Positions 30,113 to 40,327 of a stretch of 64,000 nt of DNA are shown here, in pieces; positions within the stretch are counted from its first letter, which is position 1, and the number at the start of each line of letters is the position of its first letter. The DNA is from an uncultured SAR86 cluster bacterium (lineage in GTDB: Bacteria > Pseudomonadota > Gammaproteobacteria > Magnimaribacterales > AG-339-G14), in assembly GCA_902632605.1 (NCBI GenBank), contig CACPDB010000005.1, positions 62,001 to 126,000 of the forward strand, read 5' to 3'. The translations under genes were made by a program, and so were the position numbers. Below the pieces are notes generated by a model. The model had not been told where the DNA came from. It ran no database searches and saw only the letters and a list, made by a program, of their open reading frames with translations.

Positions 30113-30748
30113 ATGATTGGATTAATTGCAAGAAAAGAAGGAATGAGCAGGGTTTTCACTGAGGAAGGGAAATCTGTTCCTGTGACAATTTTGAAAATTC
30201 ATACTAATGTAATTTCTCAGATTAAAACTTCTGAAAAAGATGGCTATGATGCCATTCAAATATCAGCAGTAGATAAATCAGAAAAAAATAAATCTAAAGC
30301 TGAAATAGGTCATTTGAAAAAAAACAATATTTCCTTCAAAAAAATTTCTCAAGAATTTTCTTTAAATAGAACAGAAGAAGAAAATCTTGATATAGGTTCT
30401 GAGATAAAAGCCGATATATTCGAGGAAGGTCAATTCGTTGACGTTATAGGAACGACAAAAGGAAAAGGTTTTGCGGGCACAGTCAAAAGATGGAATTTCG
30501 CAACTCAAGATGCTACTCACGGAAACTCTCTTGCACATAGAAAACCAGGATCAATCGGACAATGTCAAACTCCTGGAAGAGTTTGGAAAGGTAAAAAAAT
30601 GTCAGGACACATGGGTAACGTAAGACAAACTACACAAAATTTAAGAGTCCAAAAAATTGATTTGGAAAATAACTTCATTTTAATCAAGGGAGCTGTTCCT
30701 GGTCCAAATGGAACAGAAGTTACTATTAAACCGGCAATTAAAAAATAA
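30113..30748 (+). CDS. rplC: 50S ribosomal protein L3
   Basis: L3 is an early assembly protein whose extended loop reaches the peptidyl transferase centre. The 211 residues show GLIARKEGMSRVFTEEGKSVPVT at the start, the TKGKGFAGTVKRWNF element, and GSIGQCQTPGRVWKGKKMSGHMGN including the Gln that is methylated by PrmB in E. coli. It is followed by rplD with a one-base overlap. Confidence 0.99.
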   Translation: MIGLIARKEGMSRVFTEEGKSVPVTILKIHTNVISQIKTSEKDGYDAIQISAVDKSEKNKSKAEIGHLKKNNISFKKISQEFSLNRTEEENLDIGSEIKADIFEEGQFVDVIGTTKGKGFAGTVKRWNFATQDATHGNSLAHRKPGSIGQCQTPGRVWKGKKMSGHMGNVRQTTQNLRVQKIDLENNFILIKGAVPGPNGTEVTIKPAIKK

Positions 30749-31362
30749 TGAAATTACCTTTTTTAAAATCTTCTAAAACAACTGAGCTTGAAGTCTCAGA
30801 AAAAATCTTTGGAGTTGAGATTAATAAAGATCTTATTGCTCAACTCATTAAAGTCTATATTGAAAATAGCCATCCCGGCACAAAATCTCAAAAAAACAGA
30901 TCTGCCGTTAGAGGTGGTGGAAAAAAACCATGGCGTCAAAAAGGAACAGGAAGAGCTAGAGCAGGAACATCTAGAAGTCCTCTCTGGCGCGGAGGAGGGG
31001 TTGTATTTCCTGCTTCAACTAAGTCAGCAAAACCAAAAAAACTAAATAAGAAAATGTATAAACTAGCAATGCGTTCAATTTTTTCGTCTCTTGCAAAAGA
31101 TAATAGAGTTTTTTTGTCTGACCAAATAAACATAGAAAATCCAAAGACCAAGGATTTTGTAGATTTTTTAAAGAAAAACGAACTTAAAGAGGGTCTTTTT
31201 ATTGTTGATGAGATTTCACACAATCTTAATTTAGCTTCGAGAAATTTACCAAACGTAAATGTAACCAACTTGAATTCTTTGAATCCTGTTAATTTATTGA
31301 AGTTTAACTCAATAGTGATTTCTGAAAACTGTCTTAACCTTATTGAAGAGAAATTGTCGTGA
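30748..31362 (+). CDS. rplD: 50S ribosomal protein L4
   Basis: L4 lines the exit tunnel and in E. coli also represses the S10 operon. The 204 residues contain the tunnel-loop motif SAVRGGGKKPWRQKGTGRARAGTSRSPLWRGGG and the C-terminal globular domain. The basic loop is complete, with no macrolide-resistance-type changes in the KKPWRQKGTGRAR segment. GTGA overlap with rplW couples the two genes. Confidence 0.98.
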   Translation: MKLPFLKSSKTTELEVSEKIFGVEINKDLIAQLIKVYIENSHPGTKSQKNRSAVRGGGKKPWRQKGTGRARAGTSRSPLWRGGGVVFPASTKSAKPKKLNKKMYKLAMRSIFSSLAKDNRVFLSDQINIENPKTKDFVDFLKKNELKEGLFIVDEISHNLNLASRNLPNVNVTNLNSLNPVNLLKFNSIVISENCLNLIEEKLS

Positions 31363-31661
31363 GTACTGTGATTCCAAATAAAATTATCGAATCAGCTTTA
31401 GTTTCTGAGAAATCCTCTTTGGTTGGACAAAACGCAAACACATATGTATTTAAAGTGAATACTTCAGCTACAAAGAATCAGGTAAAAAAAGCTATAGAAG
31501 CAAAATTTGATGTAAATGTAACAAAAGTAAATATTTTGAATGTTAAAGGAAAGACAAAAAGAATGATGAATCTCAGAGGCAAGATTAGAAAAAAATCTGA
31601 TTGGAAAAAAGCTTACGTTTCTTTAAAACCAGAACAACGAATCGAGATTATTCAAGAATAA
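31359..31661 (+). CDS. rplW: 50S ribosomal protein L23 (GTG start)
   Basis: L23 sits at the tunnel exit and is the docking site for trigger factor and SRP. The 100 residues begin at a GTG that overlaps the rplD stop (GTGA). Family features are [41 protein letters not shown] and [13 protein letters not shown]. There is no ATG nearby in frame, so the GTG start is well supported. Confidence 0.98.
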   Translation: MSTVIPNKIIESALVSEKSSLVGQNANTYVFKVNTSATKNQVKKAIEAKFDVNVTKVNILNVKGKTKRMMNLRGKIRKKSDWKKAYVSLKPEQRIEIIQE

Positions 31662-31662
31662 A

Positions 31663-32487
31663 ATGACTGTAGTAAGGGCAAAACCAACGTCACCAGGAAG
31701 AAGATTTAGAAGTCTTCAGACCGGAAAAAATTTATATAAAGGCAGACCTTTGTCTTCACTTGTAACCAAAAAAAGCAAAACAGGCGGCAGAAATAATGCG
31801 GGAAGAATTACAACACGCCACATTGGTGGAGGACATAAGCAACACTATAGGATTATTGATTTTAAAAGAAATAAAGATAACATCCCCGCAAAAGTAGAAA
31901 GAATTGAGTACGATCCTAACCGTTCAGCTTTTATAGCTTTGCTGCTTTATAATGATGGCGAAAGAAGATACATAATTGCTCCCAAAAACCTAAAAGTAAA
32001 TGACGAAGTGCTTTCTGGAGAAAAGGCATCGGTAAATATCGGAAATACCCTAGTTTTGAATGATATTCCCGTTGGAACAATTCTCCACTGTGTAGAACTA
32101 AAACCTGGAAAAGGAGCGCAACTCGCAAGAAGTGCAGGAACCTATGTGCAATTTGTTGCCAAAGAAGGTCAGTATGCAACTTTAAGACTTAAAAGTGGTG
32201 AGGTCAGAAAAGTATTGACTGAATGCAGGGCGACAATTGGAGAGGTCTCAAACCAAGAGCATTCACTAAAATCCTTAGGTAAAGCTGGCGCCAAAAGATG
32301 GATCGGAGTCAGACCCACCGTTAGAGGTGTGGCAATGAATCCAATTGATCATCCTCACGGAGGTGGAGAAGGAAAGACATCTGGAGGGAGACATCCTGTT
32401 TCTCCATGGGGAGTTCCTACTAAAGGATACAGAACTAGAAGTAATAAAAGAACAGATTCACTAATTGTTAGAAGAAGGAAGAAGTAA
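31663..32487 (+). CDS. rplB: 50S ribosomal protein L2
   Basis: L2 is essential for subunit association and the peptidyl transferase centre. The 274 residues include the OB-like domain, the SH3-like domain and the C-terminal [35 protein letters not shown] with the conserved histidine. Length matches E. coli (273). It ends with a one-base overlap onto rpsS. Confidence 0.99.
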   Translation: MTVVRAKPTSPGRRFRSLQTGKNLYKGRPLSSLVTKKSKTGGRNNAGRITTRHIGGGHKQHYRIIDFKRNKDNIPAKVERIEYDPNRSAFIALLLYNDGERRYIIAPKNLKVNDEVLSGEKASVNIGNTLVLNDIPVGTILHCVELKPGKGAQLARSAGTYVQFVAKEGQYATLRLKSGEVRKVLTECRATIGEVSNQEHSLKSLGKAGAKRWIGVRPTVRGVAMNPIDHPHGGGEGKTSGGRHPVSPWGVPTKGYRTRSNKRTDSLIVRRRKK

Positions 32488-32759
32488 TGGTTAGATCGGT
32501 AAAAAAAGGTCCTTTTGTAGATCATCATCTTGAAGAGAAAGTTCAAAAGGCGATTGAAGAAAAGAGCAAAAGACCAATAAAAACTTGGTCAAGGAGATCA
32601 ATGATTACGCCTGAAATGGTGAATTTGACTATTGCAGTCCACAATGGCCGTGCTCATGTACCAATTCTCATTAAAGAAGACATGGTTGGACATAAGTTGG
32701 GTGAATTCGTCCCTACAAGAACATTCAAAATGCATTCGGGAGATAGACAAGCAGGCTAA
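32487..32759 (+). CDS. rpsS: 30S ribosomal protein S19
   Basis: S19 lies in the 30S head and contacts S13 and the A-site finger. The 90 residues carry [17 protein letters not shown], the [29 protein letters not shown] core and the [12 protein letters not shown]-terminal signature. Start and stop are shared closely with rplB and rplV (one-base overlap and 2-bp gap). Confidence 0.99.
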   Translation: MVRSVKKGPFVDHHLEEKVQKAIEEKSKRPIKTWSRRSMITPEMVNLTIAVHNGRAHVPILIKEDMVGHKLGEFVPTRTFKMHSGDRQAG

Positions 32760-32761
32760 CT

Positions 32762-33103
32762 ATGACTGAGGTAAAAGCAAAGCTTAGTAAATTGACTGTT
32801 TCACCTTACAAAGTAAGGTTGGTAGCTGATCAAATCAGAGGTAAGAGAGTCGAAGAGGCAATAGACATATTATCCTTCAGCAAAAAATCTTCTGCGTCAA
32901 ATGTACTTAAGCTTTTGGAATCAGCAATAGCCAATGCCGAAAATAATAAAGGTTTGGATATCGATAATCTTTTTGTTTCAGAAATTAAAGTTGATGAATC
33001 TTTTATTCTAAAAAGAATCCAAGCAAGAGCCAGGGGAAGAGCAGACAGAATTCAAAAACGCAGTTGTCATGTCAACATAACTTTAGGGAGTGAGAAAAAC
33101 TAA
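32762..33103 (+). CDS. rplV: 50S ribosomal protein L22
   Basis: L22 has a long beta-hairpin that lines the exit tunnel next to L4. The 113 residues include [26 protein letters not shown], the [26 protein letters not shown] segment and the hairpin region [25 protein letters not shown], which is uninterrupted. The rpsC ATG follows directly after its stop. Confidence 0.99.
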   Translation: MTEVKAKLSKLTVSPYKVRLVADQIRGKRVEEAIDILSFSKKSSASNVLKLLESAIANAENNKGLDIDNLFVSEIKVDESFILKRIQARARGRADRIQKRSCHVNITLGSEKN

Positions 33104-33754
33104 ATGGGACAAAAAGTAAATCCGATAGGAATACGATTAGGAATTTCACGGAAGCATAATTCAACTTGGTATGCTGAAAAAGATAAGTATCAAGAACTTT
33201 TGCTTAATGATTTTGCTGTTAGAGAGTTCCTTAAAAAAGAACTTGATAATTCTTTTGTAAGCAAAATTGAAATTGAACGTCCTTCACAAAGTGGAAAAGT
33301 AACCATCCATACCTCAAGACCAGGAATGATCATTGGAAAAAAAGGTGAGGATATAGATCGTCTAAGAGATGAGCTTACAAAGTTAATGGAAGTTCCAGTT
33401 AGCTTAAACATTCAGGAAATAAGAAAACCCGATTTAGATGCTCAACTGGTTGCTGCAAATATTGCGGTTCAACTTGAAAGACGTGCGATGTTTAGAAGAG
33501 TAATTAAAAGAGCGGCACAAAACACTATGCGTCAAGGCGCCCAAGGAGTAAAAGTTAGAGTTGCAGGAAGATTGGGTGGTGCAGAAATTGCGAGAGCCGA
33601 ATGGCATAAAGAAGGGAGAGTACCTCTTCATACCCTCAGAGCAGATATAGATTATGGCCTTGCAGAAGCAAAAACAACCTATGGAATCATTGGAGTAAAA
33701 GTTTGGATTTGTAGAGGTGAAATATCTTCTAAACCTAAAAAAACTGATAACTAA
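33104..33754 (+). CDS. rpsC: 30S ribosomal protein S3
   Basis: S3 forms part of the mRNA entry helicase site. The 216 residues contain [23 protein letters not shown], the KH domain ([20 protein letters not shown]), and the C-terminal domain with [31 protein letters not shown]. The C-terminus is short (ends KPKKTDN), about 17 residues less than E. coli S3. The preceding TAA is immediately followed by the ATG, so translation is likely coupled to rplV. Confidence 0.99.
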   Translation: MGQKVNPIGIRLGISRKHNSTWYAEKDKYQELLLNDFAVREFLKKELDNSFVSKIEIERPSQSGKVTIHTSRPGMIIGKKGEDIDRLRDELTKLMEVPVSLNIQEIRKPDLDAQLVAANIAVQLERRAMFRRVIKRAAQNTMRQGAQGVKVRVAGRLGGAEIARAEWHKEGRVPLHTLRADIDYGLAEAKTTYGIIGVKVWICRGEISSKPKKTDN

Positions 33755-33759
33755 GAATT

Positions 33760-34173
33760 ATGTTTCAACCTAAAAGAACAAAATATAGAAAACAGATGAA
33801 GGGTCGCAATAGAGGCCTTGCTCAGAAGGGCAATTCTTTAGATTTTGGTGCTTTTGGTCTCAAAGCCACGTCTCGAGGACAAATTACTTCAAGACAAATT
33901 GAAGCTGCTAGAAGAGCTATGACAAGGCATGTTAAAAGAGGAGCAAAAATTTGGATAAGAATCTTTCCTGATAAACCAATTACAAAAAAACCTCTTGAAG
34001 TTAGACAAGGTAAAGGTAAAGGAAATGTTGAGTATTGGGTTTGTCCTATAAAACCTGGGAGAATTCTTTATGAGATGGAAGGAGTTGATGAATCAATTGC
34101 AAGAGAAGCTTTAACTTTAGCAGCTGCAAAATTACCTGTAGGAACAAAATTTGTTCAAAGGAGATCGGTTTAA
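33760..34173 (+). CDS. rplP: 50S ribosomal protein L16
   Basis: L16 helps position A-site tRNA near the peptidyl transferase centre. The 137 residues begin [24 protein letters not shown] and include [31 protein letters not shown] and [20 protein letters not shown]. The arginine hydroxylated by RoxA in E. coli (R81 region) lies in [14 protein letters not shown]. The stop overlaps the rpmC start. Confidence 0.99.
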   Translation: MFQPKRTKYRKQMKGRNRGLAQKGNSLDFGAFGLKATSRGQITSRQIEAARRAMTRHVKRGAKIWIRIFPDKPITKKPLEVRQGKGKGNVEYWVCPIKPGRILYEMEGVDESIAREALTLAAAKLPVGTKFVQRRSV

Positions 34174-34343
34174 TGGCTAAGAAAAAAACAAACTTATCAG
34201 AAATCGAAAAACTCAATATGGAGTATCTAGATTTGAAATTAAAAAATAGTTCGGGCTCGCTTAAAGATACTCACAAACTTTCGGAATTAAGAAAAGATAT
34301 AGCTAGGTTAAAGACTAAAGAAAGAATGGGAATAGAAAAATGA
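34173..34343 (+). CDS. rpmC: 50S ribosomal protein L29
   Basis: This gene is absent from the ORF track because of its size (56 codons). The ATG at 34173 overlaps the rplP stop by a base, and its own TGA overlaps the rpsQ ATG (ATGA). The helical sequence LSEIEKLNMEYLDLKLKNSSG followed by THKLSELRKDIARLKTKERM matches L29, which sits near the tunnel exit beside L23. Position between L16 and S17 is universal. Confidence 0.97.
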   Translation: MAKKKTNLSEIEKLNMEYLDLKLKNSSGSLKDTHKLSELRKDIARLKTKERMGIEK

Positions 34344-34603
34344 GCGAAGCAATCGAAAGAACTTTAGTTGGATCGGTAGTTAGTATTTCTGGAAATAAGT
34401 CCAGGGTAGCCCTTATTCAAAGAAGTGTAAAACATAAAACACTGGGTAAAATTATAAAACGCTCTTCAAAAATTAGCTTCCATGATGAAGATAATTCGAG
34501 CAATTTAGGAGATAAGGTAAAAATTATGGAGTGCAAGCCTTACTCTAAATCTAAATCCTGGAAACTTGTTGAAGTTCTAAGGGTATTTGAGGGGGTTGAA
34601 TAA
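34340..34603 (+). CDS. rpsQ: 30S ribosomal protein S17
   Basis: S17 is an OB-fold protein and early binder of the 16S 5' domain. The 87 residues contain [46 protein letters not shown] and [24 protein letters not shown]. The start ATGA overlap with rpmC supports coupled translation. Confidence 0.98.
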   Translation: MSEAIERTLVGSVVSISGNKSRVALIQRSVKHKTLGKIIKRSSKISFHDEDNSSNLGDKVKIMECKPYSKSKSWKLVEVLRVFEGVE

Positions 34604-34605
34604 AA

Positions 34606-34974
34606 ATGATCCAAACTCAGACCATTCTAGAAATTGCAGATAATAGCGGAGCAAGGAAAGTTATGTGTATAAAAGTTCTTGGCGGATCAAAAAGAAGATA
34701 CGCTCGAGTTGGAGACATAATCAAGGTTGCCATAAAAGAAGCTATTCCAACTGGAAGAGTAAAAAAGGGTCAGGTTGCTGAAGCAGTCGTAGTAAGAACT
34801 AAAAAAGATATTAAAAGAGAAGATGGTTCGAGCATAAGATTTGATGATAATGCAGCAGTTTTAGTTAACACTCAAAAACAGCCAATTGGTACTAGAATTT
34901 TTGGTCCTGTATCAAGAGAACTTAGAAGTAAAGATTTCATGAGGATTATTTCTCTTGCTCCGGAGGTCATTTAA
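34606..34974 (+). CDS. rplN: 50S ribosomal protein L14
   Basis: L14 contacts the 30S subunit in bridge B8 and is the binding site of the silencing factor RsfS. The 122 residues open with [27 protein letters not shown] and include [34 protein letters not shown] and [13 protein letters not shown]. The length is identical to the usual bacterial L14. Confidence 0.99.
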   Translation: MIQTQTILEIADNSGARKVMCIKVLGGSKRRYARVGDIIKVAIKEAIPTGRVKKGQVAEAVVVRTKKDIKREDGSSIRFDDNAAVLVNTQKQPIGTRIFGPVSRELRSKDFMRIISLAPEVI

Positions 34975-34976
34975 TT

Positions 34977-35288
34977 ATGAAAAAACTTAGAACTGGAGAC
35001 GAGGTTATTGTGATATCTGGAAAAGATACCGGGAAAACTGGAACTCTTTCTAAATTTATCTCAGAAACAAAATGTATTGTCTCTGGAGTTAAAATTGTTA
35101 AGAAGCATCAGAAGCCTAATCCTCAACTTAATATTCAAGGAGGTATTCTTGAAAAAGAATCACCAATTGATGTTTCTAACTTAGCCATCTATAACAAGAA
35201 ATCAAAAAAAGCAGACAAGATTAATATTGAAATTAAAAAGGATAAAAAAATAAGAGTATTTAAATCGGATGGAAAAGAGGTCAAATGA
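34977..35288 (+). CDS. rplX: 50S ribosomal protein L24
   Basis: L24 is one of two assembly initiators of the large subunit. The 103 residues have the KOW motif [21 protein letters not shown] and the loop [42 protein letters not shown] lies about 14 nt upstream of the ATG, inside the end of rplN. ATGA overlap with rplE. Confidence 0.98.
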   Translation: MKKLRTGDEVIVISGKDTGKTGTLSKFISETKCIVSGVKIVKKHQKPNPQLNIQGGILEKESPIDVSNLAIYNKKSKKADKINIEIKKDKKIRVFKSDGKEVK

Positions 35289-35833
35289 GCACTTCAATTT
35301 TAAAGAAAACTTATCTTGAAAAGGCTGTTCCAAACTTAAAGGAATCTTTAGGTTTAAATTCTAATATGGCAGTACCCAAAATTATTAAAGTAACTCTTAA
35401 CATGGGTTTAGGACCAGATGCAGTAAACGATAGAAAAGTTATTGATACTGCAATAGAGGATTTAAGACTTATATCTGGTCAACAGCCAGTTAAAACATTG
35501 GTAAGAAAGTCTGTAGCAAGTTTTAAAATTAGAGATGGATATCCTATAGGTTGTAAAGTTACCCTAAGAGGAGAAAGAATGTTCGATTTCTTAGATAGAC
35601 TCTTGAATATCGCAATCCCAAGAGAAAGGGACTTTAGAGGACTAAGTATCAAATCTTTTGATGGACAAGGCAATTACACTATGGGAATAAAAGAGCATAT
35701 TATTTTCCCAGAAATAGACTACGACAAAGTCCAAAAAATTAGAGGCATGGATATAAGTATTACTACTTCTGCAAAAAATGATGAAGAAGGCTTGTCCCTA
35801 CTTAAAGAACTAAATTTTCCATTTGTTAGTTGA
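35285..35833 (+). CDS. rplE: 50S ribosomal protein L5
   Basis: L5 binds 5S rRNA and forms a bridge to S13. The 182 residues include [23 protein letters not shown], the [34 protein letters not shown] stretch, and [29 protein letters not shown]. The overlap with rplX is ATGA. Confidence 0.99.
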   Translation: MSTSILKKTYLEKAVPNLKESLGLNSNMAVPKIIKVTLNMGLGPDAVNDRKVIDTAIEDLRLISGQQPVKTLVRKSVASFKIRDGYPIGCKVTLRGERMFDFLDRLLNIAIPRERDFRGLSIKSFDGQGNYTMGIKEHIIFPEIDYDKVQKIRGMDISITTSAKNDEEGLSLLKELNFPFVS

Positions 35834-35840
35834 GGTAAGA

Positions 35841-36146
35841 ATGGCGAAAAAATCAATGATAGCAAGAGAAATAAAAAGACAGAAAACAGTTGAACGCTTT
35901 GCTGCAAAAAGGGCAGAGTTAAAAAAGATAATTGCTGATTCTAAATCTTCTGAAGAAGATAAGTTTGCTGCTAGAGAAAAATTGCAAAAACTCCCAAGGA
36001 ATGCAAATCCAATCCGTCTTCAGAGAAGATGTCAAATCACGGGAAGACCTCATGCTGTTTACAGAAAGTTTGGTCTTTCAAGAAATAAATTAAGAGAATT
36101 AGCTATGAGAGGTGATGTTCCAGGATTAGTAAAATCAAGCTGGTAA
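35841..36146 (+). CDS. rpsN: 30S ribosomal protein S14 (zinc-free, long form)
   Basis: The true start is ATG at 35841 after GAGGTAAGA, not the TTG at 35823 used in the ORF track. The 101-residue product [28 protein letters not shown] is the long S14 type. The C-terminal half [43 protein letters not shown] has one cysteine rather than the CxxC pairs of the short zinc form, so it does not depend on zinc. It sits in the usual L5-S14-S8 order. Confidence 0.98.
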   Translation: MAKKSMIAREIKRQKTVERFAAKRAELKKIIADSKSSEEDKFAAREKLQKLPRNANPIRLQRRCQITGRPHAVYRKFGLSRNKLRELAMRGDVPGLVKSSW

Positions 36147-36151
36147 GAATT

Positions 36152-36547
36152 ATGAGTATGCAAGATCCAATTTCAGACATGATCGCAAGAATCAAAAATG
36201 CCCAATCTAGAGGTCACAAAGAAGTACTTTTTGATTCCTCTAAAATTAAGTTTGGTATATGTAAAGTCCTAGAAACAGAAGGTTACATTCAAAAAGTTGA
36301 GTTAGTTGGAGACCAACCCAAGCAGGAAATTAAAATAACTCTCAAGTATTTTGAGGATTTACCTGTTATCAAAGAATTTGATAGAGCAAGCAAGCCAGGG
36401 CTTCGCAAATACTTTTCCTTTGATCAAATTCCTCCCGTTAAAGGAGGTTTGGGTACAGCTATTATGACCACAAGTAAGGGAATTATTACCAGCGACCAAG
36501 CAAAAAAAGAAAAAGTAGGTGGAGAACTAATCTGTACGGTATTTTAA
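36152..36547 (+). CDS. rpsH: 30S ribosomal protein S8
   Basis: S8 binds helix 21 of 16S rRNA and in E. coli represses the spc operon at the L5 start. The 131 residues include MQDPISDMIARIKNAQSRGHKEV, the LKYFEDLPVIKEFDRASKPGLRKYF region and the C-terminal RNA-binding GLGTAIMTTSKGIITSDQAKKEKVGGELICTVF. An in-frame ATG two codons downstream is an alternative start. Confidence 0.99.
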   Translation: MSMQDPISDMIARIKNAQSRGHKEVLFDSSKIKFGICKVLETEGYIQKVELVGDQPKQEIKITLKYFEDLPVIKEFDRASKPGLRKYFSFDQIPPVKGGLGTAIMTTSKGIITSDQAKKEKVGGELICTVF

Positions 36548-36548
36548 A

Positions 36549-37088
36549 ATGGCAAGAAATATAAATAGAAAATTAACACTTTCTGATGGAGCAAAGGCGT
36601 CAATAGCTGAAGATGTTCTGTCTATTTCCGGCTCGAAGGGAGAGCTATCTCTTAATGTGCACGATACCGTGAAAGTTTCTTTAGAAGAGGATTCAATTCT
36701 CTTCAATCCAAAGGACTTGGAGAATAAAACCTCTATTTCAATGACAAGCACTATGAGGTCTCTTGCATTGAACATGATAGAAGGAGTCACCAAAGGTTTT
36801 GAGAAAAAACTTGAAATTAATGGTGTTGGTTACAGGGTAAAAGTTTCAGGAGCTAATCTTGAACTCTCACTTGGCTATTCTCATCCAATTAGCTACAAAC
36901 TACCTGATGGAGTTACCGCCGAAGCTCCCACCAATACAGAATTAGTACTGACATCAACGAATAAACAACTTCTAGGTGATACAGCCTCAGAGATAAGAGC
37001 TTTTAGACCTCCAGAACCCTATAAAGGTAAGGGAGTTAAATATTCCGATGAACATATAAAAAGAAAAGAATCTAAGAAGACCGCTTAA
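36549..37088 (+). CDS. rplF: 50S ribosomal protein L6
   Basis: L6 lies near the sarcin-ricin loop and the factor-binding site. The 179 residues form the two repeated alpha/beta domains, with [36 protein letters not shown] and the C-terminal [21 protein letters not shown] signature. One base separates it from rpsH and one from rplR. Confidence 0.99.
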   Translation: MARNINRKLTLSDGAKASIAEDVLSISGSKGELSLNVHDTVKVSLEEDSILFNPKDLENKTSISMTSTMRSLALNMIEGVTKGFEKKLEINGVGYRVKVSGANLELSLGYSHPISYKLPDGVTAEAPTNTELVLTSTNKQLLGDTASEIRAFRPPEPYKGKGVKYSDEHIKRKESKKTA

Positions 37089-37089
37089 G

Positions 37090-37437
37090 ATGAAAAAGAT
37101 TGAAGCAAGAAATAGAAGATCGAGAAAACTAAGAAGTTTATCTGAAGGGCTTAAAGTTAATAGACTAGCTATATTCAGATCGGCAAGACACATTTACGCA
37201 CAAGTATTCTCAATTGACGGAAAACAAATACTTGCACAAGCTTCCTCACTCGATAAAGAGTTAAAAGTTACTAATGGCGGAAATATAGAAGCAGCTGAAA
37301 AAGTTGGAGAATTAGTTGCAAAAAGGGCAATTGAGCAAGGAATAAAGAAAGTTACTTTTGATAGATCCGGTTATAAATATCATGGAAGAGTAAAGTCTCT
37401 TGCTGATGGCGCTAGGTCTCAAGGATTAGAATTTTAG
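37090..37437 (+). CDS. rplR: 50S ribosomal protein L18
   Basis: L18 binds 5S rRNA with L5. The 115 residues have a basic N-terminal tail ([20 protein letters not shown]) and the conserved [29 protein letters not shown] and [27 protein letters not shown]. Length is close to the 117 of E. coli. Confidence 0.98.
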   Translation: MKKIEARNRRSRKLRSLSEGLKVNRLAIFRSARHIYAQVFSIDGKQILAQASSLDKELKVTNGGNIEAAEKVGELVAKRAIEQGIKKVTFDRSGYKYHGRVKSLADGARSQGLEF

Positions 37438-37445
37438 AGAAGAAT

Positions 37446-37928
37446 ATGGAAGAAAATTTTGAACAAACCACAGAAGTTTTAGAAGAAAAACTAGTTGGCG
37501 TCAATAGAGTTGCCAAAGTAGTTAAAGGAGGAAGACTATTCGGTTTTACTGCCTTAACCGTAGTTGGTGATGGAAAAGGGAAAGTAGGATTTGGTAGAGG
37601 CAAAGCAAGGGAAGTACCTATAGCAATTCAAAAAGCATTAGAAAGCGCTAGAAGAAATATGGTTAATGTCGACCTAAATGGATCAACCATTCATTATGCA
37701 GTTAAAGCAAAACATGGATCGGCAACTGTTTACATGCAACCTGCTTCACCAGGGACAGGAATTATCGCTGGAGGAGCAATGCGAGCGGTTTTGGAGCTTG
37801 CTGGTGTAAAAGACGTGTTAGCTAAGTCGTATGGCTCTACAAATCAAATTAACGTTGTAAGAGCCACATTCAAAGGTTTATCGGAAATAGAATCACCAGA
37901 AAAAGTTGCATTAAGAAGATCAAAATAA
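37446..37928 (+). CDS. rpsE: 30S ribosomal protein S5
   Basis: S5 is at the mRNA entry and contributes to accuracy. The 160 residues contain the N-terminal dsRBD-like domain ([46 protein letters not shown] region) and the C-terminal [55 protein letters not shown] just upstream can serve as ribosome-binding site. Confidence 0.99.
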   Translation: MEENFEQTTEVLEEKLVGVNRVAKVVKGGRLFGFTALTVVGDGKGKVGFGRGKAREVPIAIQKALESARRNMVNVDLNGSTIHYAVKAKHGSATVYMQPASPGTGIIAGGAMRAVLELAGVKDVLAKSYGSTNQINVVRATFKGLSEIESPEKVALRRSK

Positions 37929-37930
37929 TC

Positions 37931-38119
37931 ATGGCTGAAGAAAAAACAATTTCTGTAAAACAAATTAAAAGCGTAACTGGTTCTAAAAGAAACCAGAGAC
38001 TCTCTTTAAGGGGATTGGGCTTAAAAAAAATCAATCACGTGGTACAAGTTAAAAGCACAAAAGAGAATCTTGGCATGATAAATAAGTGCAGGCATTTGAT
38101 AGAGGTAATCGAGGAATAA
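37931..38119 (+). CDS. rpmD: 50S ribosomal protein L30
   Basis: L30 is a small ferredoxin-like-fold protein. The 62 residues include ISVKQIKSVTGSKRNQRLSLRGLGLKKINHVVQVKSTKENLGMINKCRHLIEVIEE, with the RGLGLKKINHVV signature. It is between rpsE and rplO as usual and overlaps rplO by one base. Confidence 0.98.
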   Translation: MAEEKTISVKQIKSVTGSKRNQRLSLRGLGLKKINHVVQVKSTKENLGMINKCRHLIEVIEE

Positions 38120-38547
38120 TGAAGCTTAACGAATTAAATCCTAAAATAAAAAACAAACCTACTAAAAGAGTCGGTCGAGGAGCAGGTTCTGGTTTAGGAA
38201 AAACTTCTGGAAAAGGGCACAAAGGTCAAAAAGCAAGATCTGGTGGAAAGGTTCGTCCCGGATTTGAAGGTGGGCAAATGCCAATTCAACAAAGATTACC
38301 TAAATTTGGCTTTACTTCAAGATCATCAAAATATAAAACACACATCAAGCTTGGTGATTTGAACAATTTATCTGAAGACATCATTGATTTAAATGTCTTG
38401 AAAGCAAATAAACTAATTTCAAGAATAACAAAAGAAGTTAAAGTAATTAATTCTGGCGAGCTAAATAAAGCCATCAAAATAAAAGGTCTAAAAATTTCAA
38501 AAACTGCTTCAGAAGAAGTCAAAAAATCTGGAGGAGAGGTAGGTTAA
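38119..38547 (+). CDS. rplO: 50S ribosomal protein L15
   Basis: The start is ATG at 38119 overlapping the rpmD TAA and preceded by CGAGGAAT; the ORF-track start at 38086 adds 11 spurious residues (MQAFDRGNRGI). The 142-residue product MKLNELNPKIKNKPTKRVGRGAGSG continues with the glycine- and lysine-rich extension GKGHKGQKARSGGKVRPGFEGGQMPIQQRLPKFGF. L15 threads into 23S rRNA at a late assembly stage. It overlaps secY by one base. Confidence 0.98.
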   Translation: MKLNELNPKIKNKPTKRVGRGAGSGLGKTSGKGHKGQKARSGGKVRPGFEGGQMPIQQRLPKFGFTSRSSKYKTHIKLGDLNNLSEDIIDLNVLKANKLISRITKEVKVINSGELNKAIKIKGLKISKTASEEVKKSGGEVG

Positions 38548-39851
38548 TGGCTGCTATTAATCCAAAATCATCCGGTCTTTCCGAACTTTGGTCTAGACTG
38601 AGATTTGTCTTACTAGCACTTATCATTTATAGGATTGGAACACATATACCTGTTCCTGGAATAGATCCTGTCAAAATCTCCTCTTTATTTGATCAAAATC
38701 AAGGAACCTTGCTTGGCCTGTTCAATATGTTTTCCGGGGGTGCTTTAGAAAGAATGAGCATCATGGCTCTTAACGTCGTTCCATATATCACTGCGGCTAT
38801 TGTGATGAATCTTTTAGAAGCCACTACTCCGAGTTTAAAGAAAATGTTCAGACAAGAAGGAGAACAAGGTAGAAGAAAAAGAACTCACTATGTACGTTTA
38901 GGAACTTTGCTTCTAGCAATATTTCAATCTATGGGTTTTGCTATAGCACTTTCTTCTCAAGGAATGGCAATAGACCCTGGTACTATGTTCATTTTCACTG
39001 CGGTGGTTTCTTTCGTAACAGGTACAATGTTTTTAGTTTGGCTTGGAGAGCAAGTTAATGAAAGAGGAATTGGAAATGGTATTTCTCTAATTATTTTCGC
39101 AAGTATCGTATCTGGTTTGCCAAGTGCAATTGGACAATCCTTTGAAGGAGCGAGACAAGGTGAAATAAGTCTAATTTTACTTCTTACAGTAGCTTTTATG
39201 GCAATACTTGCTATTTCTTTCATAGTTTGGGTAGAAAGGGCACAAAGAAGAGTAACTGTAAATTATGCTAGAAGAAATCCTAACCAAATGGCTATGGGAC
39301 AAGCTTCGCACGTTCCATTAAAAGTAAACATGTCAGGAGTGATTCCTGCTATTTTCGCTAGCAGTATAGTTCTGTTCCCAGCGTCAATTAGTTCTTGGTT
39401 TGGACAAAGCGAAGGTATGGAATGGCTTCAAGAAGTTTCTCTAGCACTTAGTCCTGGACAACCCTTATATGTAGTTGTGTTTTCTATTTTGATTGCCTAT
39501 TTTTGTTTTTTTTACACTGCAATACAGTTTCCGGCAAAAGATATTTCAGATAATTTGAAAAGATCTGGTGGCTTCCTTCCTGGAATAAGACCTGGAGGTC
39601 ATACGGAAGAATACATTGATAATGTTATGTCTAGACTGACAGTTTGGGGATCCATATATATGATCATGATTTGTTTGTTACCCCAATTTTTAATTGTTTC
39701 CGCGAATGTTCCTTTTTATCTTGGAGGAACTTCACTTTTAATTGCAGTAGTAGTGGTAATGGACTTCATGGCTCAGGTACAATCACACCTTTTATCGAGT
39801 CAGTACCAGTCTTTGATGAAGAAAGCTAATTTAAAAGGATTTAAGAGATAA
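38547..39851 (+). CDS. secY: Preprotein translocase channel subunit SecY
   Basis: SecY is the ten-helix channel of the Sec translocon. The 434 residues show the plug region near [31 protein letters not shown], the cytoplasmic loop around [28 protein letters not shown] and the C5 loop [23 protein letters not shown], which binds SecA and the ribosome. SecE and SecA are also encoded in this window, so all essential channel and motor parts are here. Confidence 0.99.
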   Translation: MAAINPKSSGLSELWSRLRFVLLALIIYRIGTHIPVPGIDPVKISSLFDQNQGTLLGLFNMFSGGALERMSIMALNVVPYITAAIVMNLLEATTPSLKKMFRQEGEQGRRKRTHYVRLGTLLLAIFQSMGFAIALSSQGMAIDPGTMFIFTAVVSFVTGTMFLVWLGEQVNERGIGNGISLIIFASIVSGLPSAIGQSFEGARQGEISLILLLTVAFMAILAISFIVWVERAQRRVTVNYARRNPNQMAMGQASHVPLKVNMSGVIPAIFASSIVLFPASISSWFGQSEGMEWLQEVSLALSPGQPLYVVVFSILIAYFCFFYTAIQFPAKDISDNLKRSGGFLPGIRPGGHTEEYIDNVMSRLTVWGSIYMIMICLLPQFLIVSANVPFYLGGTSLLIAVVVVMDFMAQVQSHLLSSQYQSLMKKANLKGFKR

Positions 39852-39852
39852 A

Positions 39853-39969
39853 ATGAAAGTAAGAGCATCAGTAAAAAAAATATGCAAAGATTGCAAACTC
39901 GTTAAGAGGAGAGGCACAGTTTACGTAATCTGCAAAACTGATCAAAAACATAAACAGAGGCAAGGATAA
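39853..39969 (+). CDS. rpmJ: 50S ribosomal protein L36 (zinc-binding form)
   Basis: This 38-codon gene is missing from the ORF track. It lies between secY and rpsM, the usual rpmJ place, and its stop overlaps the rps[23 protein letters not shown] and [16 protein letters not shown] carry the zinc pattern CxxC then C and His, so this is the zinc ('C+') type of L36. Only one base separates it from the secY stop. Confidence 0.96.
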   Translation: MKVRASVKKICKDCKLVKRRGTVYVICKTDQKHKQRQG

Positions 39970-40325
39970 TGGCAAGGGTAGCTGGAGTTAACATACCTGA
40001 TAAAAAGCAGGCTTGGATATCATTAACACATATTTTTGGAATTGGCAGGACTACGGCCCTCAAAATCTGTGAAACCACAGGTATTAGGTTTGATACAAAA
40101 ATTTCAGCTTTAAATGAGCAAGAATTAGAGAAGTTAAGAAAAGAAGTAGGTAATTTTCTTGTAGAAGGAGACTTAAGAAGAGAGGTAAGCACTAACATCA
40201 AAAGATTAATGGACCTTGGCACCTTAAGAGGTATAAGGCACAGAAAAAGACTTCCAGTAAGAGGTCAAAGAACAAAGACAAACGCTAGGACTAGAAAGGG
40301 TCCTAGAAAACCAATTAGAAGATAA
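39969..40325 (+). CDS. rpsM: 30S ribosomal protein S13
   Basis: S13 sits at the top of the 30S head and contacts P-site tRNA through its C-terminal tail. The 118 residues include [31 protein letters not shown], the LREEV-like [47 protein letters not shown] segment and a basic end PIRR. It is the first gene of the alpha operon part. Confidence 0.99.
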   Translation: MARVAGVNIPDKKQAWISLTHIFGIGRTTALKICETTGIRFDTKISALNEQELEKLRKEVGNFLVEGDLRREVSTNIKRLMDLGTLRGIRHRKRLPVRGQRTKTNARTRKGPRKPIRR

Positions 40326-40327
40326 TA